A stretch of 64,000 nucleotides of DNA from Isoptericola variabilis 225 (lineage in GTDB: Bacteria > Actinomycetota > Actinomycetes > Actinomycetales > Cellulomonadaceae), in contig NC_015588.1 of the NCBI RefSeq assembly GCF_000215105.1, positions 3,038,001 to 3,102,000 of the forward strand. Reading direction: 5' to 3'. Below, piece by piece: positions 1-10,314 of the stretch (positions are counted from its first letter, which is position 1; every line of letters starts with the position of its first letter). The notes under the pieces were generated by a model that saw only the letters and a list, made by a program, of their open reading frames with translations, made no database searches and was not told where the DNA came from. The position numbers and the translations under genes were made by a program.

Positions 1-3000
1 ACCTGACCCGCGGGGACCTCGACCGTCCGGTCGACGCCCGGGCCGACGACGGCGAACTCGACCGCCACGTTGGACCGCGAGTTGTCGAGCACGAGGTCGA
101 CCTCGCGCGTCGAGGTCCGGTTCCCGCCGGCGCCGGTCGCGACGGACACCTGACCGACGGCGAGGCGCGCCTCGGGCTCGGTGCGCACGCACGACGTCGC
201 GCCGTGCCGTAGCTCGCGCTCCGCCGTGAGCGTCCGGCCCTCGTGCTCCCGGCTCAGCTGCACGACGGCGGTGCCCGGCGAGGTCGTGAGCCCGCCGGTG
301 TCGACGGCGACCCGTGCGGCGCCGCCCGGCGCGACGTCCGCGGTGGCGGTCGCGGAGCCCCGGACGAGCGTCGCCGTCCACGCCGCGTCACCCCGGTTGG
401 TCACGTCGGCGACGACGTGCGCCCGGTCCTCGAGGCACTGGGCCGTGAGCTTCACGTCGACGTCGGAGGCGGGCCAGCCCTCGGTGGCGCAGCTCTCGAA
501 CGCCACCCGGACGGTGCCGACGACGCGGCCGTCGGCCCGCACCTCGAGCGTCTCGGTGCCCCACGGCACGGCGACGGCGAGGACGCCGGTCTCGCCGGCG
601 GGCACGGTCTGGGTCCGCTCGATGCCCAGGACCGTCACGGCGAACGTCGCCGGGAGGGTCGAGCGGCGGTTGTCGAGCGGGATCTCGAACCGGTGGTAGG
701 ACGCGTCGGCCGACGGGTCGAAGCGGCACTCGCCGCTCGGCTCCGCGCGGTCGCCGCCCAGGCGCGGGGCGACCGTCGCCTGCCCGTACGGGGCCGTCTT
801 CGGCGCGGAAGGCGTCACGCCGTGCTCGGGCTGGTCGCCGTCGTGGTCGGTGACCCACCGGTAGAGCGTGAACGTGGCCTCGCCGTCGGGCACGCTGGTG
901 CGGCCGGTGTCGGCGGTGAGCGTCGTCGTCTGGCCGGCGCCGAGACGCACAGGCGCGGCCGAGGCTCCGGCGACGATCATGCCGACCTGCATCGTCTCGT
1001 TCGTGAGGTTGGTGACGGTGCCCTCGACGCCCACGGTCCCGCCGACGTTGACGACCTTCGCCGTCGCCTCGATCTCCCACGCCGGGTCGTAGCAGTCGAC
1101 CGCGCCGTGCCGGCCCGCGGGCACCTCGGTGCTGAACGTCGACCCGGCCACGCTGGCGGTGACGTGCCAGTGCGCGGGGCCGGCCGGGACGCGCAGCCCG
1201 TCGTGGACGTGCGCGCTCACGGATTGGCCGGGTGCGACGACGTGGTCCTGCGTCGACGTGCCTCCCGCGGCGAGCCGCACCGTCACGGGGCTCGACGACG
1301 TGTTGACGTACGTCGCGCGCACGACGGCGTCGGCCGTGTCGACGCCGCCCCGCGCGTCGCACGTCGCCTCGAGCGCGGCGGTCGCCGCGAGCGCCCGCTC
1401 CCACGGCACGCCGACCGTGACGGGGGCCGCGGCGGGCACGACGTGGTCGGAGCCCTCGAGCACGGGCTGGACGGACGCGCTCACGGTCCCGGCGGGCGTC
1501 GTGCCGTCCGCGACGACGCGCAGGCGCCCGGACCGGCTCTCGCCGGCGGCGAGCTCGGGCGCGAGCTCCCCGGGGCGGCACGTCCAGCGCTCGTCCCCGG
1601 CCTCGCACACGAGGTCGCCGTCGGACCCGACGACGGTGAGCCCGGCCGGCACCGCGACGTCGACCGACCAGCCGGTCGCGGCCGTGTCGCCGGTGTTCGT
1701 CACGTCGACGGGGATCCAGCCCTCGCCGGGGTTCTCGAGCACGGCGGGCGCGGCCGACGCGGCGGTGAGCTCCGCGCCGTAGCTGCTGACCGAGGTCGGG
1801 GGCAGGGCGATCGTCTCCGTCTCGAGGCCCTCGGCCCACACGTGCGCCCGGATCGGGTACTCGCCGCCGAGCCGCGCGACGACGGGGAACGCGACCGTGC
1901 GCTCCTCGCCGGGCTCGAGGGTCCCGACGGCGCACAGCACCTCGCGCTCCGCCGTCGCGACCGGGGTGCACGCGAGCATCTCGGCGCTCAGGTCACCTAC
2001 GGGGACCGACGCGCCCTGCGGCGAGGTGACCGCGGCCGGGCGCAGGCCCTGCGGCAGCTCGAGGCGCACGTACGTCTCGCTCGCGACGCGGCCGCCGCCG
2101 TTCACGACCGTGACGCCGAGCGGCATCGGCACCCGCGGGGTGAGCACGACGCCCGGGTCGGCGGCGGCGAGCCGGAGGTCGGGCGGCGCCGAGATGTCGG
2201 CCGGCACCGTCGGGAGCAGGAGGTTGGAGGGCGACCCGGCGTCGTCGGTGCCGTCCGGCTCCTCCGGGACGCCGGTCGACGGCGCGCCCTGCGCGAGCGG
2301 CGCCTCGACGAGCTGCACGCCCGCGGCCGGCGCCTCGTACGGCGCGAGAGAGCTGAGCGCGGTCATGACGCCGACCGCGGCGACCGCCACGGCGCCCGCG
2401 GCGACCGCGACGCTCGCCCCGCCGGCCACGGCCGCACCGGCACCCGAGGCGCCTGCCGCACCCGCGGCCACGCCGGCCGCACCCGCCGCCGAGCCGGCGG
2501 CCGACCCTGCGGCCGACCCCGCCGCGGAGCTCGCGGCGAGCAGCGACTCGAGGCCCGCGACGCCCACGCCGGCCGTCGCCGTACCGGCGCCCGCAGCGCC
2601 CGCGCCGGCGCCCGCCGTCGCCGCCCCGGCGCCAGCACCCGCACCAGCGCCCACGAGCGCGCCCGTCGTCGCGGTGCCGAGCGGCAGCGACCCGAGCACG
2701 GCCAGGCCGGCGACACCGACCACGAGCGGCGCGACGATCGCGCGCATCCCGTGCGCGACGTCGGCCAGCTCGAGCACGAGCGTGCGGCACTCGCCGCAGC
2801 CGGCGAGGTGCTCGTCGACCTTGGCGACCTCGCGGCGCGCCAGGCCGCCGCGCACGTAGGCGCCGAGCAGCGGGTTGACGACGCGGCAGTGGTCGTCGGG
2901 CTCCTGCGTCAGGTGCTCCTGGAGGTAGCCGACGCGCAGGCCCTCGCGCGCCCGGTACGCCAGCGCGGAGACGCCGTTCGGCGTGAGCCCGAGGATGGGC

Positions 3001-3488
3001 GCGATCTCCGCGGGCGAGAGGTTCTCGACCTCCGTGTACCAAAGCACGGCCTGCCACCGCTCGGGCAGCGACCGGTACGCGCGCGCGACGACGGTGCGCT
3101 CGAAGCCGACGACCGCGGGGTCCTCGGGCGACTCGGTCGACCCGAGCGCGGACTCGAACGTGCCGTCGTCGTCGGTGGGGCGCGTGCGTCGGGCGCGCTT
3201 CGCGACGTCGCCCGCGAGCCGCCGCACGACGGTGAAGAGGTAGGCACGGAAGGTGAGATCGGGGCCGCCGCCGTGCTGCAGCACGCGCAGGACCCGGTCG
3301 AACGCCTCGGCGACGATGTCCTCGGCGTCGGCGCCAGTGCGGACGTACTCCCGGGCGAGCCGGCGGGCGGCCGCCGCGTGGCGCGCGTACAGCGTCCCGT
3401 ACGCCTCCAGGTCGCCGCCGCGCACCTCGAGGATCAGCTCGGCATCACTGGGAGCCGAGTCCCCCGAACCTACGTAGACGTCAGTCAC
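1..3488 (-). CDS. ECF-type sigma factor fused to zinc-finger anti-sigma, membrane and CARDB-like domains (partial)
   Basis: The frame is open from a GTG at 3486-3488 through the window edge, so more than 1160 residues are present and the C-terminus is missing. Domains in order: sigma-70 region 2 (about residues 16-85, with DAEDIVAEAF at 54-63), sigma region 4 helix-turn-helix (about 130-190, VENLSPAEIA), and a zinc-finger anti-sigma-like motif DEHLAGCGECR near 224-234. Next come a hydrophobic segment near 249-270, a Gly/Ala-rich stretch with GSAA repeats, and a second hydrophobic segment near 355-383. A long tail of beta-rich repeats follows (phrases such as NTGDTAATGW) that resembles CARDB/DUF11 modules. 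I translated line by line across the joints and saw no stop. The likely role is a self-contained, membrane-tethered transcription factor. Whether the tail is outside the cell is inferred, because two possible membrane segments leave the topology open. Confidence 0.82.
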   Translation of the reverse strand, partial: MTDVYVGSGDSAPSDAELILEVRGGDLEAYGTLYARHAAAARRLAREYVRTGADAEDIVAEAFDRVLRVLQHGGGPDLTFRAYLFTVVRRLAGDVAKRARRTRPTDDDGTFESALGSTESPEDPAVVGFERTVVARAYRSLPERWQAVLWYTEVENLSPAEIAPILGLTPNGVSALAYRAREGLRVGYLQEHLTQEPDDHCRVVNPLLGAYVRGGLARREVAKVDEHLAGCGECRTLVLELADVAHGMRAIVAPLVVGVAGLAVLGSLPLGTATTGALVGAGAGAGAGAATAGAGAGAAGAGTATAGVGVAGLESLLAASSAAGSAAGSAAGSAAGAAGVAAGAAGASGAGAAVAGGASVAVAAGAVAVAAVGVMTALSSLAPYEAPAAGVQLVEAPLAQGAPSTGVPEEPDGTDDAGSPSNLLLPTVPADISAPPDLRLAAADPGVVLTPRVPMPLGVTVVNGGGRVASETYVRLELPQGLRPAAVTSPQGASVPVGDLSAEMLACTPVATAEREVLCAVGTLEPGEERTVAFPVVARLGGEYPIRAHVWAEGLETETIALPPTSVSSYGAELTAASAAPAVLENPGEGWIPVDVTNTGDTAATGWSVDVAVPAGLTVVGSDGDLVCEAGDERWTCRPGELAPELAAGESRSGRLRVVADGTTPAGTVSASVQPVLEGSDHVVPAAAPVTVGVPWERALAATAALEATCDARGGVDTADAVVRATYVNTSSSPVTVRLAAGGTSTQDHVVAPGQSVSAHVHDGLRVPAGPAHWHVTASVAGSTFSTEVPAGRHGAVDCYDPAWEIEATAKVVNVGGTVGVEGTVTNLTNETMQVGMIVAGASAAPVRLGAGQTTTLTADTGRTSVPDGEATFTLYRWVTDHDGDQPEHGVTPSAPKTAPYGQATVAPRLGGDRAEPSGECRFDPSADASYHRFEIPLDNRRSTLPATFAVTVLGIERTQTVPAGETGVLAVAVPWGTETLEVRADGRVVGTVRVAFESCATEGWPASDVDVKLTAQCLEDRAHVVADVTNRGDAAWTATLVRGSATATADVAPGGAARVAVDTGGLTTSPGTAVVQLSREHEGRTLTAERELRHGATSCVRTEPEARLAVGQVSVATGAGGNRTSTREVDLVLDNSRSNVAVEFAVVGPGVDRTVEVPAGQ

Positions 3489-3660
3489 GACACCATGACT
3501 CTCTGCGGCGCGCCCGCCCTGTGCGAGACCGCACGGGACAGCGAAACTCTACGCGAAGATCACCCCTTCCGGCGGGGTGAATTCAGGGGAGATCGAGACC
3601 CGCCTCTCGCACGCAGGGCGGTCTCGCGTCATGATGGTCGTCCATGGAGGTCTCATCAGC

Positions 3661-4428
3661 ATGAGCAACCTGCCGCTCGGCGGCCCGCCCCGGCAGTCCG
3701 ACGTCCGGGAGCTGTGGCGCGCCACGAGCCTGGCGGAGGTCTGGCTGCGCCCCGGGGACTGGTACCACCCGGCGGTCGACGCGCTGGTCGAGGCCGTCGA
3801 GGAGGGGCGTTCGCCCGACGCCGCGGCGCAGCGGCTCGGGACGGTGCGCGGCGCGGCCGGCGTCGGGATCGGCGAGGCGCTCGACGACGTCACGTGCCTC
3901 TACCGCGCGACGGGACGGACCCTCGACGTCGAGGCGATGCGCGCGACGGCGATCGGCTGGGTGCACGGCAGGGAGAGCTTGCCGGAGCTGTCGAGCGTGC
4001 ACGACCCGGCGACGGGGCTGCCCACGGGCCAGTACCTGGCGGAGCGCCTGCGCGAGACGTACGGCGTCGCCGCCCGCAGCGGCACCGACGTCACGACGAC
4101 GCAGTGCCTGCTCGTCGTGGACGTCGCCGTCGACGGCCTCGACGCGTGGCAGCGCATGACGCGCTCGGCCGCCGTGGGCCGGACGCTCGACCAGGTCTTC
4201 GGCGAGGGCCACCCGATGGCGGCCGTGTCGGACGGCGTCTTCGCCGTCCTGTGCGAGCGGGGCGAGGCCATCACGCGCGTCGCGCGATCCGTGCGGCGCG
4301 TCGTCGAGCGCAACGCGGAGATCCTCGGGCTCGCGGAGTCGTTGAGGCGCCCCACCCGGGTGTGGGTGGAGCGCCTCCCCGCGACGCACGAGGGCGCGGT
4401 GCTGCTGCTGCGCCAGCTCGTGCGCTGA
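3661..4428 (+). CDS. Degenerate GGDEF-like hypothetical protein
   Basis: A 255-residue protein read from the ATG at 3661, which has GGAGG about ten bases upstream; earlier in-frame starts lack such a site. The first half is helical and unrecognised. From about residue 112 the pattern looks like a GGDEF domain: DPATGLPTGQYL matches the usual DxLTGLxNRxxL entry, a strand LLVVDVAVDGL matches the LDIDxFK strand, and VSDGVFAVL sits where GGDEFAVL would be. The catalytic glycines and glutamate are lost, so diguanylate cyclase activity is unlikely; a binding or regulatory role is inferred. It diverges from the sigma-factor gene, so the two may share a promoter region (3489-3660). Confidence 0.6.
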   Translation: MSNLPLGGPPRQSDVRELWRATSLAEVWLRPGDWYHPAVDALVEAVEEGRSPDAAAQRLGTVRGAAGVGIGEALDDVTCLYRATGRTLDVEAMRATAIGWVHGRESLPELSSVHDPATGLPTGQYLAERLRETYGVAARSGTDVTTTQCLLVVDVAVDGLDAWQRMTRSAAVGRTLDQVFGEGHPMAAVSDGVFAVLCERGEAITRVARSVRRVVERNAEILGLAESLRRPTRVWVERLPATHEGAVLLLRQLVR

Positions 4429-4483
4429 GAGCGCCGGGGCGCCCCGCCGGGCGCGCGGCGGTGCCCCGTTCAGCGGTGCGCCG

Positions 4484-4792
4484 TCAGCGCGGCGCGAAGG
4501 TCAGGCAGTCGGCGTGCCGGGGGTCGTCCGGGCCGGCGCCGACGCGGATCGACGGCGCCCCGCACTCGAGGTCGTGGTTGTGCATGCACTCGCCGCGCTG
4601 GCAGGCGCCGACGTGCGCGATGACCTTCTCGAGCCCGCCCTTGGTGCTCAGCGGGATGAACGTGGCGCACTCGGCGTCACCGGTGTGCCCGGCGACGGTG
4701 ATCGCGGCCGCGTGACAGCCGTGGTGGTGGTTGTACCCGCAGCTCTCCACCGAGCACTCGGCGACCTCGGGCATGTCCATCAGCGTGCTCAT
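4484..4792 (-). CDS. DUF1540 domain protein, two Cys-rich repeats
   Basis: A 102-residue protein starting at the ATG at 4790-4792, preceded by GGAGAG. It has two copies of the DUF1540 pattern. The first runs from CSVESCGYNHHHGC to DAECATF (about residues 14-44), the second from CQRGECMHNHDLEC to HADCLTF (about 68-98). Each copy has four cysteines plus histidines, suggesting a small metal-binding protein. The family's function is not established. The upstream 180 bases are unusually AT-rich, suggesting a regulated promoter. Confidence 0.8.
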   Translation of the reverse strand: MSTLMDMPEVAECSVESCGYNHHHGCHAAAITVAGHTGDAECATFIPLSTKGGLEKVIAHVGACQRGECMHNHDLECGAPSIRVGAGPDDPRHADCLTFAPR

Positions 4793-4856
4793 GTGACTCT
4801 CCTCGCTGTCGGTCGCCGCGCGGGCGACGCGGTCGGAACGTCTCCGCACCTCGAGG

Positions 4857-4975
4857 ATATGACCGGGAATGCCATTCTGCACAGCAGGGAAATGCATACT
4901 CGCAGCAAGTAAGGAATGCCTTGCCGAAGCGATCTCGATTAACGCAAGAATTGCTTTTCCGAAAGACGGCGCTCG
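4857..4975. promoter_or_regulatory. AT-rich intergenic region with repeated GGAATGCC
   Basis: The region between the DUF1540 gene and hspR drops to roughly half A+T in an otherwise very GC-rich window. GGAATGCC occurs twice, near 4868 and 4915, each inside a short symmetric sequence (GAATGCCATTC and AAGGAATGCCTT). A related GGAAATGC lies between them. This looks like a promoter with repeated operator half-sites for the minus-strand DUF1540 gene. The regulator is unknown. Confidence 0.4.
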
Positions 4976-4988
4976 GGCCCGTCGGCGG

Positions 4989-5435
4989 TCAGCCCCTGCG
5001 CTGGGGACGCCACAGCACGAGCGCGCCGCCGCGCGTCTGCCGCTCGACGCGCAGCTCGCTGCGTCGCACGCGGCGCCCGAGCGGGACCGCGACGACCTCG
5101 CCGCCCGTGCCGGCGGCGAAGACACGACCCTCGGCCTGGTCCCGCTCGGCCTGGATCCGCAGCAGCTCGGCCAGCTGGCGCTCGAGCACCGAGACGTGGT
5201 CCTCGAGGTCGAGGATGCGCTTGATGCCGGCGAGGTTGATGCCCTCGCCCTGGGTGAGCCGCTGCACCTCGAGCAGGCGCGCGACGTCGCGCCGCGAGTA
5301 GCGCCGTCCCCGGCCGGGCGTGCGGCGCGGCACGACGATGCCGAGGCGGTCGTACTGGCGCAGCGTCTGCGGGTGCACGCCCGCCAGCTCGGCGGCCTGC
5401 GACACGGTGAGCACGGGTGCGTCGTCGGTGGTCAT
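4989..5435 (-). CDS. hspR: Heat-shock repressor HspR (MerR family)
   Basis: A 148-residue MerR-type regulator. The winged helix is N-terminal (VSQAAELAGVHPQTLRQYDRLG, then the RRYSRRDV wing at about 44-51), followed by a coiled-coil (EDHVSVLERQLAELLRIQ). HspR represses the dnaK operon by binding HAIR inverted repeats, with DnaK as co-repressor. Here it is the last gene of dnaK-grpE-dnaJ-hspR, 55 bases after dnaJ. Two HAIR-type repeats lie upstream of dnaK at 9121-9141 and 9183-9203, which closes the autoregulatory loop. Confidence 0.95.
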   Translation of the reverse strand: MTTDDAPVLTVSQAAELAGVHPQTLRQYDRLGIVVPRRTPGRGRRYSRRDVARLLEVQRLTQGEGINLAGIKRILDLEDHVSVLERQLAELLRIQAERDQAEGRVFAAGTGGEVVAVPLGRRVRRSELRVERQTRGGALVLWRPQRRG

Positions 5436-5490
5436 TGCTGCCCTCCTCCGCGGTCGTCCTCGTGTCTCCGGGCGCGACCCTACCGGGTCG

Positions 5491-6501
5491 TCACCCCGCG
5501 GCCGCCCTGCGCCGCAGCTCGGCGCGGACGTCCTCGTGGTCGCTCTCGGCCGCGAAGGCCTGGAGCGCCTCCTTGGCCTTGCGGCTCAGGCGCTGCGGCA
5601 CCACGACCTGCACCGTCACGAGCAGGTCGCCCGTCGCCTTCGACGTCCGCACGCCGCGGCCCTTGACGCGCAGCACGCGGCCCGACGGCGTGCCCGCCGG
5701 GACCTTGAGCCGCACGGTCTCGCCGCTCAGCGTCGGGACCTCGATCGTCGCGCCGAGCGCCGCCTCGGCGAACGTCACCGGCACGGTGACCCGCAGGTCG
5801 ACGCCGTCGAGCGAGAACACCGGGTGCTCCTCGACGTGCACCGTGATGAGCAGGTCGCCCGCGGGGCCGCCGGCGACGCCCGGGCGTCCCTTGCCGCGCA
5901 GGCGGATCCGCTGGCCGTCGTTGACGCCGGGCGGGATGCGTGCCGTGATGGTGCGCCCGTCGACCATGAGCTCGACCGTCGCACCCTCGACGGCCGCGCG
6001 GAACGGCAGCGTTATCGACGTCTCGACGTCGGCGCCGCGGGTCGCCGCCGGGCCGCCGAAACCCGTGCGCCGGCCGCCCGCCGCGCCGCCCATGCCGCCG
6101 AACATCGAGCCGAGGATGTCCTCGAAGCCGGCGCCCGCCGTCTGCGAGTACCGCACGCGCGGCCCGCCGGCCGTCGGTGCGCCGCCGCCGAACATCGCGC
6201 CGAAGATGTCCTCGAACCCACCGCCCGCGGCACCGCCCGGGCCCGCGGAGAACCGTGCGCCCCCGCCGGCCATCGCGCGCAGCGCGTCGTACTGCTTGCG
6301 CTGCTCGGGGTCGGAGAGCACGGCGTACGCCTCCCCGATCTCCTTGAACCGCGCCTCCGCCGCCGGGTCGCCCGCGTTCTGGTCGGGGTGGTGCTGGCGG
6401 GCGAGCTTGCGGTACGCCTTCTTGATCGTCGCGTCGTCGGCGTCCTTGGGGACGCCGAGAGCAGCGTAGAAGTCCTTCTCGATCCAGTCCTGGCCGGTCA
6501 C
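5491..6501 (-). CDS. dnaJ: DnaJ-type co-chaperone without zinc finger
   Basis: A 336-residue J-protein. The J domain is at about 9-75 with the HPD motif ([10 protein letters not shown]). A Gly/Phe-rich linker follows, in which a segment [12 protein letters not shown] recurs as [12 protein letters not shown]. Two C-terminal beta-sandwich substrate-binding domains complete it. There is no cysteine anywhere, so the usual four CxxCxGxG repeats are absent and the protein is type II (CbpA/DnaJB-like) in architecture. It stimulates DnaK ATPase and delivers substrates. It is third in the heat-shock operon, separated from grpE by 108 bases holding a long inverted repeat. Confidence 0.93.
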   Translation of the reverse strand: MTGQDWIEKDFYAALGVPKDADDATIKKAYRKLARQHHPDQNAGDPAAEARFKEIGEAYAVLSDPEQRKQYDALRAMAGGGARFSAGPGGAAGGGFEDIFGAMFGGGAPTAGGPRVRYSQTAGAGFEDILGSMFGGMGGAAGGRRTGFGGPAATRGADVETSITLPFRAAVEGATVELMVDGRTITARIPPGVNDGQRIRLRGKGRPGVAGGPAGDLLITVHVEEHPVFSLDGVDLRVTVPVTFAEAALGATIEVPTLSGETVRLKVPAGTPSGRVLRVKGRGVRTSKATGDLLVTVQVVVPQRLSRKAKEALQAFAAESDHEDVRAELRRRAAAG

Positions 6502-6530
6502 GACGCCTCCCTCCTCATCTCTCCTGCCTC

Positions 6531-6599
6531 TGTGGGCATGATTTCTGGCCTGATTCGTCCCTCTAGACGGGACATTCCGGTCCAGAAATCATGCCCACA
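6531..6599. repeat. Long inverted repeat between grpE and dnaJ
   Basis: Arms TGTGGGCATGATTTCTGG (6531-6548) and its exact reverse complement (6582-6599) form an 18-bp perfect stem around a 33-base loop. A second small stem, GTCCC/GGGAC, sits in the loop. There is no T-run, so it is not a standard terminator. It begins 10 bases after the grpE stop and ends 30 bases before the dnaJ start. It could stabilise the upstream transcript, attenuate or space expression, or be a small dispersed palindromic element. Confidence 0.85.
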
Positions 6600-6609
6600 G
6601 CGGTCTGCC

Positions 6610-7211
6610 TCACTCCGGTCCGACGACGCCCACGCGGGCGGCGCGGACCACCTTCCCACCGATCCGGTAGCCGGGCTCGACCACCAGGTTGACCGTGGTG
6701 GCCTTCGCCCCGGCGTCCGTCGAGTGCATGAGCGCCTCGTGCACGGTCGGGTCGAACTCCTCGCCGACCGCACCGAACCGCTCGACGCCGAACTTGGCGA
6801 GCGTCGCGTCGATCTTCTCCGCGATCGCCGCCATCGGACCGCTCAGCTCCGCGTGCTGCTTGGCGCGCTCGATGTCGTCGAGCACGGGCAGCAGCGCGCT
6901 GAGCACGTCCTGCGTGCCCTGGGCGCGCGCCATCTCCTGGTCGCGCAGCGCGCGGTTGCGGTAGTTCGTGAACGCCGCACGCTCGCGCTGGAGCGCGTCC
7001 AGGTGCTCGGCCGCCTCCGCCCGCGCGCGGAGGAGCTCGGCGCTCTCGGCCGCCTCGCCCTCGGGCTCGAAGGCCTCGGACTCGTGGCGCGCCTGCTCCG
7101 CGTCGCGCGGGGTGCCCGACTCCGGGTCGACCTTGCGCTTGTCCGTGAACTGGAAGGGGGCGTCCCCCGAGCCCTCGGCGGGCTCGGGGGTTTCCTGCGT
7201 GTTCTTGTCCG

Positions 7212-7215
<4 letters not shown>
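6610..7215 (-). CDS. grpE: Nucleotide exchange factor GrpE
   Basis: A 201-residue GrpE. The N-terminus is acidic and disordered, a long coiled-coil follows (about 60-125, ending [17 protein letters not shown]), and the compact beta domain has [19 protein letters not shown] and the terminal [16 protein letters not shown] typical of the family. It releases ADP from DnaK. Its ATG overlaps the dnaK stop by four bases (ATGA at 7212-7215), indicating translational coupling. Confidence 0.96.
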
Positions 7216-9095
<1,880 letters not shown>

Positions 9096-9120
9096 GGTCG
9101 TTCCTCCTTTGTGACGTCAG

Positions 9121-9141
9121 GTTGAGTCGTCTTCACTCAAC
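9121..9141 (-). promoter_or_regulatory. HAIR-type HspR operator, promoter-proximal
   Basis: GTTGAGT, seven bases, ACTCAAC: a perfect inverted repeat with the spacing of the HspR-associated inverted repeat (consensus CTTGAGT-N7-ACTCAAG), differing only in the outermost base pair. It lies 25 bases upstream of the dnaK start and overlaps the inferred -10 box. Confidence 0.92.
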
Positions 9142-9167
9142 CTAGGTCGCGGCGGCGGACGAGGCAA
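9139..9167 (-). promoter_or_regulatory. Candidate dnaK promoter
   Basis: On the minus strand, TTGCCT (9162-9167), 17 bases, then TAGGTT (9139-9144) fits a housekeeping promoter. The -10 box overlaps the proximal HAIR element, so HspR binding would block it. Positions are inferred from consensus only. Confidence 0.55.
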
Positions 9168-9182
9168 GCCGCGCGGGCCGAA

Positions 9183-9203
9183 GTTGAGTCCACCTCGCTC
9201 AAC
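9183..9203 (-). promoter_or_regulatory. HAIR-type HspR operator, distal
   Basis: GTTGAGT-N7-GCTCAAC, the same 7-7-7 arrangement as the proximal site with one mismatched pair. It lies 42 bases further upstream of dnaK (centre to centre 62 bases). Confidence 0.85.
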
Positions 9204-9345
9204 CTTCACGACATGCGCGCTATTCCGCCGCCCGTCGCGGACGTCGCGCCGGTGACGACGCGGCGCGGGATGCCGATACGTGTCACGGGCTACGGTGTGA
9301 CGACGGTGCCACGACGCACCACCCGAACGAAAGGACGACGCAACG

Positions 9346-10242
9346 ATGCGTATTCGTACCACCCTCGCCACCGCGGCCGGTGTCGCGGCGCTGGCCCTCG
9401 TGGCGGCGCCCGCCGCCGCCGTCAAGTACGGCGAGCCCGACGCCGGCGAGCACCCCTACGTCGGCCTCATGATCGCCTACACCTGGGCCGACGCGAACGG
9501 CGACGGCGTCCAGACCGACGACGAGCTGCGGGCCGGCTGGCGCTGCTCCGGGACCCAGATCGACGAGGACACGTTCCTCACCGCGGGGCACTGCACCTAC
9601 GGGGCCGACGCCGTCGCGATCTGGTTCGCCGAGGACCTGCGCGACGTGCAGGCCGCGCGCGAGTTCGTCACGTTCGCCGGCGCCATCGACCAGGAGAGCG
9701 AGCACGCGGCCGACGCCTGGAGCTACGAGGCCGTGAGCCACCCGGAGTACGACGACGCGCTCTTCTACCTGCACGACGTCGGGGTCGTCGACGACGTCAC
9801 GCTGGCGCCGGGCGTCACGTTCGAGACCTACGGGCAGCTGCCCGACCAGGGCTACTGGGACACGCAGCTCGCGACCCTCAAGAGCGACCGCGACACCTAC
9901 ACCACTGTCGGCTACGGCCTCCAGTGGTCCATGCCCGACAGCCAGGGCCAGGGCCGCCTGAACCAGGGCGAGTGGATCAGGCTCAAGGCGGGCGGCGAGC
10001 TCATCGGCTACCGCCAGTTCGCCGGCGGCAAGGCCAACGACGCGTACGTCGTCCTGACCAGCAACGCCCACACGGGCGGCACGTGCTCGGGTGACTCCGG
10101 CGGCCCGACGTTCGTCTCGGGCACGAGCACGGTGGTGGCGGTGACGTCGTTCGGCATGAACACGACGTGCGCCGGCACGAGCGGCCTCTACCGCATCGAC
10201 ACCGCGGACGACCTCGCCTGGCTGGGCCAGTTCGTCGACTGA
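9346..10242 (+). CDS. Secreted trypsin-like serine protease (S1) with EF-hand-like loop
   Basis: A 298-residue precursor with a Sec signal peptide (residues 1 to about 25, cut after APAAA). The catalytic triad is visible: His82 in TAGHC, Asp144 in YLHDVGVV, Ser251 in GDSGGP. Paired cysteines (67/83 and others) suggest disulfides. Between the mature N-terminus and the catalytic His, residues 49-60 (DANGDGVQTDDE) have the D-x-N-x-DG...E spacing of a calcium-binding EF-hand loop, which is unusual at this place in S1 proteases. The gene stands alone and diverges from dnaK. The substrate is unknown. Confidence 0.88.
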   Translation: MRIRTTLATAAGVAALALVAAPAAAVKYGEPDAGEHPYVGLMIAYTWADANGDGVQTDDELRAGWRCSGTQIDEDTFLTAGHCTYGADAVAIWFAEDLRDVQAAREFVTFAGAIDQESEHAADAWSYEAVSHPEYDDALFYLHDVGVVDDVTLAPGVTFETYGQLPDQGYWDTQLATLKSDRDTYTTVGYGLQWSMPDSQGQGRLNQGEWIRLKAGGELIGYRQFAGGKANDAYVVLTSNAHTGGTCSGDSGGPTFVSGTSTVVAVTSFGMNTTCAGTSGLYRIDTADDLAWLGQFVD

Positions 10243-10314
10243 CCCTGACGGGCTCGACGGCTACGGCCAGGCGGCGTCGACCACACCTCCCCGGCACACG
10301 CCTGAGGGTGATCG

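Noticed and set aside
243..4715. Very long open frame on the plus strand across the sigma-factor gene
   Set aside because: It is Arg/Ala/Gly-rich with no domain or initiation signal and lies antisense to clear coding sequence; such frames are common artefacts at this GC content.
6531..6599. Intrinsic terminator between grpE and dnaJ
   Set aside because: No run of T follows on the minus strand and the downstream genes clearly belong to the same operon.
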